From NCBI GenBank assembly GCA_021771815.1, contig JAETOE010000004.1, forward strand, positions 48,600 through 112,599: a stretch of DNA of 64,000 nt, written 5' to 3'. The notes below the pieces were generated by a model. It saw nothing but the letters and a program-made list of their open reading frames with translations. It had not been told where the DNA came from and searched no databases. Position 1 is the first letter of the stretch. Each line of letters starts with the position of its first letter. Positions 7,915 through 14,406 of this stretch are shown piece by piece. Source of the DNA: Roseburia hominis (lineage in GTDB: Bacteria > Bacillota > Clostridia > Lachnospirales > Lachnospiraceae). Made by a program: the position numbers and the translations under genes.

Positions 7915-9399
7915 ATGGACATCAATAATAAAAAAGAATTTGATTTATACAAAGATATCCAGAACCGCACGAACGGTGAGGTGTACCTTGGAATTGTAGG
8001 TCCTGTCCGCACGGGAAAATCGACGTTTATCAAACGTTTCATGGATTTAATGGTGCTTCCGTTTATGGAGGACGTACATAGCAGGGAGCGGACGATCGAT
8101 GAACTGCCGCAGTCCGCGCAGGGACGTACAATTATGACGACAGAGCCGAAATTTATCCCGAAGGATGCGGCGGAAATCGCACTCGGTGACGATACGCGGG
8201 TGAAAATCCGTCTGATCGACTGCGTCGGCTTTATGGTGGACGGCGCGACGGGGCATATGGAGGGAAATGCGAACCGCATGGTAAAGACGCCGTGGTTCGA
8301 TTATGAGATTCCGTTTGTCGAGGCGGCGTCCATCGGCACGCAGAAGGTCATTAAAGACCATGCGACGATCGGGATCGTCGTCACGACGGACGGGACGATC
8401 GGGGAGCTTCCCAGAGAGAGTTATGTCGAGGCGGAGGAGCGGACGATACAGGAATTGTCCGGTATCGGGAAACCGTATGTTATTGTCTTAAACTCCAACA
8501 AGCCTTACAGCGAGGAGGCAACGCAGCTTTCGGAGGAATTGAAGGAAAAGTATCAGACGGCGGTGATTCCGGTCAACTGCGAGCAGTTAAGGAAAGATGA
8601 CGTTTACCGGATTTTAGAGCAGATCTTATATGAATTTCCGGTCGTGCGCGTGGAATTTTTTATTCCGAAGTGGGCGGAAATGCTTGCGACCGATCATCCG
8701 ATGAAAGCGGAAATCATTAAGACTGCGTCGCAGATCTTAGGAACTATGAGAAAGACGAAGGACGTCTACGCGCAGGAATTTACGCCGGAACATTATATTT
8801 CCCGCATTAAGGTGGAAGAGCTGGACTTAGCCTCAGGCTGTGTAAAAATACGCATGGATGTGGCGGAAAAGTATTACTACGAGAATATGAGCGAACTGGC
8901 GGGCGTGCCGATTTCCGGGGAATACGAACTGATCTCGCTGATCCGTGAGATGTCGGAGCGAAAGGACGCCTACGATAAGGTGGCGGATGCGATTGCGACG
9001 GTGCAGATGAAGGGTTACGGCGTGGTCGGGCCGGGGCTGTCCGATATCCGTATGGAAGAACCGGTTCTGATTCGCCACGGCAATAAGTTCGGTGTGCGTA
9101 TCAAGGCGGTATCGCCGTCCATCCACATGATAAAGGCGAACATCGAGACGGAAATTGCGCCGATCGTGGGAAGCGAGGAGCAGGCGAACGACCTCATTTC
9201 TTACATAAGACAGGGACAGCAGAGCGAAGAAGGAGCGTGGGAGACGAATATCTTCGGAAAATCGATCGGAGAACTGATGGAGGACGGTATTCGCAACAAG
9301 ATTTCCATGATGGACGATGAATGTCAGATGAAGCTGCAGGATACTATGCAGAAAATTGTCAATGACAATAATGGTGGGATGGTCTGCATCATCCTGTAA
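7915..9399 (+). CDS. spoIVA: Stage IV sporulation protein A (spore coat basement ATPase)
   Basis: A 494-residue protein, almost the length of Bacillus SpoIVA. It is an ATPase of the TRAFAC GTPase fold that polymerises around the forespore and anchors the spore coat. The P-loop is GPVRTGKST (residues 29-37), matching the SpoIVA-type motif, and the N-terminus MDINNKKEFDLYKDI is characteristic. The C-terminus ends in the short hydrophobic GGMVCIIL, the region used for membrane and SpoVM interaction in Bacillus. Its promoter and hidden ribosome binding site are described separately. Confidence 0.97.
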   Translation: MDINNKKEFDLYKDIQNRTNGEVYLGIVGPVRTGKSTFIKRFMDLMVLPFMEDVHSRERTIDELPQSAQGRTIMTTEPKFIPKDAAEIALGDDTRVKIRLIDCVGFMVDGATGHMEGNANRMVKTPWFDYEIPFVEAASIGTQKVIKDHATIGIVVTTDGTIGELPRESYVEAEERTIQELSGIGKPYVIVLNSNKPYSEEATQLSEELKEKYQTAVIPVNCEQLRKDDVYRILEQILYEFPVVRVEFFIPKWAEMLATDHPMKAEIIKTASQILGTMRKTKDVYAQEFTPEHYISRIKVEELDLASGCVKIRMDVAEKYYYENMSELAGVPISGEYELISLIREMSERKDAYDKVADAIATVQMKGYGVVGPGLSDIRMEEPVLIRHGNKFGVRIKAVSPSIHMIKANIETEIAPIVGSEEQANDLISYIRQGQQSEEGAWETNIFGKSIGELMEDGIRNKISMMDDECQMKLQDTMQKIVNDNNGGMVCIIL

Positions 9400-9401
9400 A
9401 A

Positions 9402-9460
9402 AAAAACCTTACCGTGAGGCAGAAAAGACGATGTCTTTTTCCCAGGTAAGGTTTTTATTT
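9402..9460. terminator. Bidirectional terminator between spoIVA and the convergent hypothetical gene
   Basis: Twelve-base arms AAAAACCTTACC (9402-9413) and GGTAAGGTTTTT (9445-9456), flanked by A-rich and T-rich runs, serving both converging genes. Confidence 0.85.
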
Positions 9461-9468
9461 GTAATATG

Positions 9469-10041
9469 TCAGTTGTTGTTTCCCGTCTCCTTGTCTTTTT
9501 CCTTCGCATCTTCCTCCGTCTCGGGAAGTGACCGGTAGGCGTCGGATTTTTGGAAATCCTTCATGGCATCGTCGTAGGCTGCGACGATATATTCCTTCAT
9601 GGGATCGTCGCCGCCGATATGGGTGAGCGCGTCTGCATACGTCTGCTGTGCTTCCTCCCTGGAGGAGCAGGAAGAGAGGCGGGCTTCTAAGGAATCGCGC
9701 ATCGACTGCACGCGTGCCGCCTGTTGGTAAAGCTGCGGATTTTCCGCCTGCAGGAAACGCATCTCCTCTGCGGTGAGACGCTTTCCACTCTTTAATTTTG
9801 CCATGATCTTCGCCATATAGGAGGATTTCTCTTCCTCGGTCATGCCGCAGGCAGGGCTTAGAAGCTCGGAGATATTCTGCGTGACGGAAAAGCTGTCAAT
9901 GGCAGAAGATTTTGTGGTTTCACTGTGCTGTGTTCCGAGATTAGATCTGGAAAGGTTGCCTAAGATACGCTCTGCGGCAGTCTGGTTATTCCGTTCGGGA
10001 TGCAAAATGCGGCTCAGTCCGTTTAAGTAAAATGCCAACAT
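9469..10041 (-). CDS. Hypothetical helical cytoplasmic protein
   Basis: A 190-residue protein I do not recognise. The ATG at 10041 is preceded by AGGAGG, so the TTG five codons upstream was not used. No signal peptide or membrane segment is visible. The sequence is polar and mostly helical, with a SGKRLTAEEMRFLQAENPQLYQQAARV stretch near the middle (only part of a longer helix) and a very acidic, Lys-rich C-terminal tail ending in GNNN. It converges on spoIVA, sharing its terminator. No function is assigned. Confidence 0.75.
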   Translation of the reverse strand: MLAFYLNGLSRILHPERNNQTAAERILGNLSRSNLGTQHSETTKSSAIDSFSVTQNISELLSPACGMTEEEKSSYMAKIMAKLKSGKRLTAEEMRFLQAENPQLYQQAARVQSMRDSLEARLSSCSSREEAQQTYADALTHIGGDDPMKEYIVAAYDDAMKDFQKSDAYRSLPETEEDAKEKDKETGNNN

Positions 10042-10182
10042 GGTTCCTCCTGTCAAAAATATTGTTCTATCACATATATCGTCCGAAACAGGAAATTGTT
10101 AAGAAGGTGCAGCGCATATCTTTCCTTATGAGAGGGGATATGGTAAGATGTTGCCATACATTTTAAGAAAAGGGTGAAGAAA

Positions 10183-10833
10183 GTGAAAGATTTTATAAAA
10201 GGGCTGTATCAGAGAGAGAATTTTACAAAACGTCTGGCGATCGTTGTTCTTGCGGTAATCACGATGGGCTTTGCGCTGTCATGGCTCGTGCGGGTGGATA
10301 TGGGAATCGACCCGTGTACAAGCTTGAATCTTGCAGTGTCCGCAAAGCTTGGCGTGAGCCTTGGAAGCTGGCAGGCGTTCTTTAACTGTATACTTTTTAT
10401 TTTTGTGGCTGTGTGGGGAAGAGAATATATCGGTTTCGGAATGCTTGCCAATATGTTTTTGGTGGGGTATGCCGTGGATTTCTTCTCGTGGCTTTGGGAT
10501 AAAATACTTCCGGCAGGGCTGTTTGATTCCATGACAGTGCGTGTGGCGGTGTTGTTTCCGGCGCTTGCGGTGTTTATCGTGGCGGTCGCGGTTTATATTG
10601 ACGTGGAGCTTGGGACGGCGCCCTATGATGCGATCCCTGCAATGATTCAAAAGGCGCAGTCGAGATTTTCATACAGGGTCGTGCGCTGTGCATATGATCT
10701 GCTCATCATTGTGATTGCGTATTTGTTCGGTGCGCATATCGGGATTGTCACGATTGTGATGGGATTTACACTGGGACCGGTTATCGCGTGGGTCGGGGTG
10801 CGGATACGTCCCATGCTTGGCATGGAAGCGTGA
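10183..10833 (+). CDS. YczE/YitT-like integral membrane protein
   Basis: A 216-residue protein with about five hydrophobic segments. The early motif DMGIDPCTSLN and the later VELGTAPYDAIPAMIQ are typical of the YczE/YyaS/YitT group of membrane proteins, whose biochemical role is unknown. Two in-frame GTG starts exist; the one at 10183 is 8 bases after AGGG, whereas the one at 10174 has no spaced ribosome binding site. It appears monocistronic. Proteins of this group are sometimes described as transporters, but nothing here shows a substrate. Confidence 0.8.
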   Translation: MKDFIKGLYQRENFTKRLAIVVLAVITMGFALSWLVRVDMGIDPCTSLNLAVSAKLGVSLGSWQAFFNCILFIFVAVWGREYIGFGMLANMFLVGYAVDFFSWLWDKILPAGLFDSMTVRVAVLFPALAVFIVAVAVYIDVELGTAPYDAIPAMIQKAQSRFSYRVVRCAYDLLIIVIAYLFGAHIGIVTIVMGFTLGPVIAWVGVRIRPMLGMEA

Positions 10834-10843
10834 GCTGACAAAC

Positions 10844-10872
10844 TTGTCAAAGTATGGTTTTTCGGATATACT
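10844..10872 (+). promoter_or_regulatory. Promoter of the purine nucleoside phosphorylase gene
   Basis: TTGTCA (10844-10849), 17-base spacer, TATACT (10867-10872); the start codon is 67 bases further on, with GAAGGGAG as ribosome binding site. Confidence 0.7.
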
Positions 10873-10938
10873 AGGTTTAATTGTATAAAAGAGTCTGCCT
10901 GCGCTAATCGGGAAGCGCAGAGGAAGGGAGAATAGGGT

Positions 10939-11781
10939 ATGAATCCGTTATATGAAAAACTGTTAAAGTGCTACGAAAGTTATAAAGCAAAGATTGATTT
11001 CGCACCGGAGGTTGCGCTCGTATTAGGCTCCGGTCTCGGCGATTACGCGAATGATATCCGTGTGGAGGCGACGCTCGATTATCATGAGATCGAGGGCTTT
11101 CCGGTATCCACCGTGCCGGGGCATGCGGGAAAATTTATTTTCGGCTATGTCGGTGAGGTTCCGGTCGTGTGCATGCAGGGAAGGGTACACTATTATGAGG
11201 GATACGAGATGTGCGACGTTGTGCTTCCGGCGCGTCTGATGAAGATGATGGGAGCGAAGGTGCTGTTTCTGACAAATGCTGCGGGCGGAATTAAGCTTGG
11301 GATGCGGGCAGGTGATTTTATGCTGATCGAGGATCAGATCGCGAGCTTTGTGCCGTCGCCGCTGCGCGGGGCGAATATCGACGAGCTCGGCGTGCGGTTC
11401 CCGGATATGAGCCAGATTTACGATCCCGCGCTCCGGCAGATCGTAAAGAAAGCGGCGTCAGATCTTGGAATTGATATCAAGGAAGGCACGTATCTGCAGC
11501 TTTCCGGTCCGCAGTATGAGTCTCCGAAGGAAGTGGCTATGTGCCGGACGCTCGGTGCGGACGCGGTCGGCATGAGTACAGCGTGCGAGGCGATTGCGGC
11601 GAGACATATGGGAATGCGTGTCGTTGGTATTTCCTGCATTTGTAATCTCGCGTGCGGTATCTCGGCTGTTCCTCTTTCCCACAAGGAGGTGCAGGAGGTC
11701 GCAGATTCGGTGGCGCCGAAGTTCAAAGCGCTTGTGACGGAGACGATTCTTGGAATCGGACAGGAAAGCGCTCCGCGCTAG
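10939..11781 (+). CDS. punA: Purine nucleoside phosphorylase (trimeric PNP family)
   Basis: A 280-residue enzyme for phosphorolysis of inosine/guanosine-type nucleosides in purine salvage. Signatures of the low-molecular-weight trimeric family are VLGSGLGDY, PGHAGK, MQGRVHYYEGY, TNAAGGIK, SGPQYESPKEV and GADAVGMST, with CNLACGIS near the C-terminus. It is followed by an MtaD-type deaminase gene, giving a small purine/adenosine-derivative salvage neighbourhood, although a terminator-like palindrome separates the two. Confidence 0.95.
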   Translation: MNPLYEKLLKCYESYKAKIDFAPEVALVLGSGLGDYANDIRVEATLDYHEIEGFPVSTVPGHAGKFIFGYVGEVPVVCMQGRVHYYEGYEMCDVVLPARLMKMMGAKVLFLTNAAGGIKLGMRAGDFMLIEDQIASFVPSPLRGANIDELGVRFPDMSQIYDPALRQIVKKAASDLGIDIKEGTYLQLSGPQYESPKEVAMCRTLGADAVGMSTACEAIAARHMGMRVVGISCICNLACGISAVPLSHKEVQEVADSVAPKFKALVTETILGIGQESAPR

Positions 11782-11834
11782 ATGCGCACCTCGCGGAGAA
11801 GAAGTCAGCTGTAAACAGCACCGCTCGGGCGCGG

Positions 11835-11863
11835 AGAATCCGGCAGAGCCGGATTCTATTTTA
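11835..11863 (+). terminator. Intrinsic terminator (copy 2 of the dispersed palindrome)
   Basis: Same arms and AGA loop as at 473, followed by ATTTTAG. The flank also resembles copy 1: both have ATGCGCAC(C/T)TCGC just after the preceding stop codon. Confidence 0.8.
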
Positions 11864-11903
11864 GTGCAAAAAGTAAACAGACGAAACGGAATGGAGATTT
11901 GGG

Positions 11904-13226
11904 ATGAATACACGTTTTTATAATGCGAAGATTTTAACATTGGCGGACGATCACAAGTTCGCGATCACAGAGGGAGAACTCTGGGTAAAAGGGGATACGA
12001 TCTGCTATATCGGCAGAGCGGAAGAGGACGCTTTTGCGGGCGGCGCTGCGGCAGAGGGTGTCATGGCGGGCAGTGAACCGATTATTTGGGACAGGGAGAT
12101 CGATGTACGCGGCAATCTCTTAATGCCAGGCTTTAAGAATGCGCATACGCACACGGCGATGACGTTCTTACGTTCCTATGCGGACGATCTGCCGCTGCAG
12201 GACTGGCTGTACCAGCAGGTGTTCCCGAAGGAGGGACAGCTTACGGAGGACGACGTATATTGGCTGAATATTTTAGGCATTATGGAGTATCTGACCAGCG
12301 GCATCACATCGAACTTCGATATGTATTTCTTCCCTCCGGTGGATGCGAAGGCGTCTGCCGATACGGGCTTCCGGACAGTGCAGACGAGCGGTCTTAACAA
12401 TTTCGGCGGCACTGTCGAACTGATGGAGGAGAATTATCACATTGTCAATGAAATGAGCGATCTGACTTCGTTTATCATAGGATTTCACGCGGAGTACACG
12501 ACATCGAAGGAGCTGATGGAGGGCGTTGCGGGTCTGGCGCAGAAGCTGAAATCTCCGGTATGGCTTCACAATTCCGAGACGAAGAGCGAAGTGGCGGAGT
12601 GCAAGGAGCGCTGGGGCATGACGCCGACGCAGCTTACGGATTCGCTCGGCATGTATGAGTACGGCGGAGGCGGCTATCACTGCGTATGGGTGGAGGAGCC
12701 GGATTTTGAGATTTTTAAGAAAAGAAAGCTTACCGCGGTGACGAATCCTGCTTCGAATCTGAAGCTTGCGTCCGGTATCTGTCCGACGAAGCGCTTTGTG
12801 GACGAGGGAATTTCCATGGCGATCGGAACGGACGGTCCGGCGAGCAATAACTGTCTGGATATGTTCCGCGAGATGTTTTTGACTTCCACACTTGCAAAGG
12901 TGCGCGAGATGGATGCGGAGTGTGTATCCGCGGATGAGATTCTCTATATGGCAACGGCAGGCGGCGCGCATGCAATGCAGTTAGACGATTGTGACAGCCT
13001 TGCAGTCGGCAAGAAGGCGGATCTTATTATGATCGACTTACAACAGCCAAATATGCAGCCGGAGAACAACATCGTGAAGAATCTTGTCTACAGCGGCAGC
13101 AAGCAGAATGTGAAGCTGACGATGGTGAACGGCAGGGTGCTCTATGAGGACAACCGTTTTGAGATTGGCTTTGATCCGAAGGAGATTTATGCGCACGCGA
13201 ACCGGATTATCCGCCGCATGCAGTGA
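11904..13226 (+). CDS. MtaD/SsnA-type amidohydrolase (adenosine-derivative deaminase)
   Basis: A 440-residue metal-dependent hydrolase. Visible metal and active-site motifs are HTHTAMTFLRSYADD (HxH), GFHAEYT, LHNSETKSE and GTDGPASNNCLDMF (metal Asp). This pattern is typical of deaminases acting on S-adenosylhomocysteine, 5'-methylthioadenosine or 5'-deoxyadenosine. A product such as an inosine derivative could feed the adjacent nucleoside phosphorylase, an inference from gene order. Substrate specificity within the family cannot be told from the sequence. Confidence 0.88.
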   Translation: MNTRFYNAKILTLADDHKFAITEGELWVKGDTICYIGRAEEDAFAGGAAAEGVMAGSEPIIWDREIDVRGNLLMPGFKNAHTHTAMTFLRSYADDLPLQDWLYQQVFPKEGQLTEDDVYWLNILGIMEYLTSGITSNFDMYFFPPVDAKASADTGFRTVQTSGLNNFGGTVELMEENYHIVNEMSDLTSFIIGFHAEYTTSKELMEGVAGLAQKLKSPVWLHNSETKSEVAECKERWGMTPTQLTDSLGMYEYGGGGYHCVWVEEPDFEIFKKRKLTAVTNPASNLKLASGICPTKRFVDEGISMAIGTDGPASNNCLDMFREMFLTSTLAKVREMDAECVSADEILYMATAGGAHAMQLDDCDSLAVGKKADLIMIDLQQPNMQPENNIVKNLVYSGSKQNVKLTMVNGRVLYEDNRFEIGFDPKEIYAHANRIIRRMQ

Positions 13227-13288
13227 AACGAGTAATACTAAGACGCCGCATCAGAGGATGCGCCGTCCAAGTATTACTAGCGTTTCAC
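13223..13288 (+). repeat. Long imperfect inverted repeat spanning the deaminase stop codon
   Basis: Nested arms: GTGAAACG with CGTTTCAC, AGTAATACT with AGTATTACT, GACG with CGTC, and GCATC with GATGC around an AGAG loop. The TGA of the upstream gene is inside the left arm. No T-run follows, so it is not a standard terminator by itself. Confidence 0.75.
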
Positions 13289-13289
13289 G

Positions 13290-13321
13290 GAAGTTTGCAA
13301 AACCAGCAAACTTCTGATTTT
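13290..13321 (+). terminator. Terminator-like hairpin after the deaminase gene
   Basis: Nine-base arms GAAGTTTGC (13290-13298) and GCAAACTTC (13306-13314), followed by TGATTTT. It sits directly after the long hairpin and before the ribosome binding site of the MBL-fold gene. Confidence 0.7.
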
Positions 13322-13346
13322 AATATTAGATTGAGGAAATATATAT

Positions 13347-14102
13347 ATGCAGGTAATTTTTATACATCATAGCTGCTTTCTTGTCGAGGTGGATGAGAAG
13401 GTATTGATTTTTGACTGGTTTGACGGCGACCGCGTGGAGGGTTGGCATTTTGGCGGCACACTTCCGGAATATGAGCCGGACACGCCGATTTACGTGTTCG
13501 CCAGCCATAAGCACCGCGATCATTTTGATATGGATGTGCTCCGGTGGGCAGAGCGGTATACCAATATTCATTACATTTTCTCCAAGGACTGCAGGATGAG
13601 CCCGCATTTTCTGGAAAAGCACGGGTTTCCGGCGGGCATTTCAAAGAAGATTCTCTATGTCAGTGCCTGTGTAAAATATGAGGTGGACGATCTGCACATC
13701 GAGACGCTGCGGTCCACGGATGCGGGAGTGGCGTTTTATGTTGGGACGAAAGGTGTGTATATTTATCACGGAGGCGATCTCAATGACTGGAAATGGGAGG
13801 GCGCAGGCGATTTGGTGAACGGGATGATGACATCCAACTACCGGGGGCAGATCAAGCGGCTTGCGAACAAGAAGATTCATGTGGCGTTCGTTCCGGCCGA
13901 CCCGAGACTCGGAGAGCATCAGTTCGCGGGGCTTGATTATTTTCTGGAGCACACGGATGCGGACTATGTATTTCCCATGCACATGTGGCAGGACTACTCA
14001 GGAATCAGGGAGTACTGCAGGAAGATTTCCAATGCGGCGATGGCGGAGCGTGTCGCCTGGATCATCCATGAGAACCAGAGTTTTCCGATCGGGGAGGAAT
14101 AA
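13347..14102 (+). CDS. Metallo-beta-lactamase-fold hydrolase
   Basis: A 251-residue cytoplasmic protein of the MBL superfamily (UlaG/YkfA-like). The metal motif is ASHKHRDHFD (HxHxDH type), with IYHGGDLNDW as the later metal Asp region and VFPMHMWQDY near the C-terminus supplying a further His. GAGGA precedes the ATG. The substrate is unknown; members range from lactonases to nucleic acid phosphodiesterases, and nothing nearby narrows the choice. Confidence 0.82.
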   Translation: MQVIFIHHSCFLVEVDEKVLIFDWFDGDRVEGWHFGGTLPEYEPDTPIYVFASHKHRDHFDMDVLRWAERYTNIHYIFSKDCRMSPHFLEKHGFPAGISKKILYVSACVKYEVDDLHIETLRSTDAGVAFYVGTKGVYIYHGGDLNDWKWEGAGDLVNGMMTSNYRGQIKRLANKKIHVAFVPADPRLGEHQFAGLDYFLEHTDADYVFPMHMWQDYSGIREYCRKISNAAMAERVAWIIHENQSFPIGEE

Positions 14103-14113
14103 AAAGAGAGCAC

Positions 14114-14143
14114 TTGACGGAAATAAAACAGTTGCGCTATACT
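14114..14143 (+). promoter_or_regulatory. Promoter upstream of the small membrane ORF and alaS
   Basis: TTGACG (14114-14119), 18-base spacer, TATACT (14138-14143). The roughly 70-base leader contains a weak GC-rich hairpin but no T-box motif. Confidence 0.7.
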
Positions 14144-14219
14144 TAATTAGTTATGGGAGATTTCGCCCGGGGTGTATTTCATGTGCGGGTGAAGCTTAGA
14201 AGAAAGGCAGGGCAAAGCT

Positions 14220-14372
14220 ATGGCATTTTTGGGATGGTTGGTTCATTATTTACTGATTTTCGTTGTTTTGGCGGCAGTGGCATTGCTCGGTGTTTTCGCG
14301 GGGAAGAAATGGCGCGAGAGCAGCGATGCGAAGAAAGCAGGGGAAGCTGCGGACAGCGGGAAGACAGAATAA
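14220..14372 (+). CDS. Small single-pass membrane protein (50 residues) upstream of alaS
   Basis: An ATG at 14220 opens a 50-residue frame: one hydrophobic segment at about residues 4-27 (FLGWLVHYLLIFVVLAAVAL), then GKKWRESSD and a polar Ala/Lys/Glu tail ending in KTE. A purine-rich GGCAGGG precedes it. It is in the transcript that leads into alaS, 34 bases before the alaS start. The shape is that of a genuine small membrane protein, but I do not recognise a family and no role is proposed. Confidence 0.6.
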   Translation: MAFLGWLVHYLLIFVVLAAVALLGVFAGKKWRESSDAKKAGEAADSGKTE

Positions 14373-14406
14373 GATATTACGAAGAGACAGTTTGGAGGAA
14401 TTAGTC

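Noticed and set aside
6927..8279. 450-codon minus-strand frame across the lipid kinase and spoIVA start
   Set aside because: It would run through two clear genes and the promoter between them; no protein-like motif.
14144..14219. T-box in the alaS leader
   Set aside because: No GGTACCGCG core, specifier loop or terminator was found in the leader.
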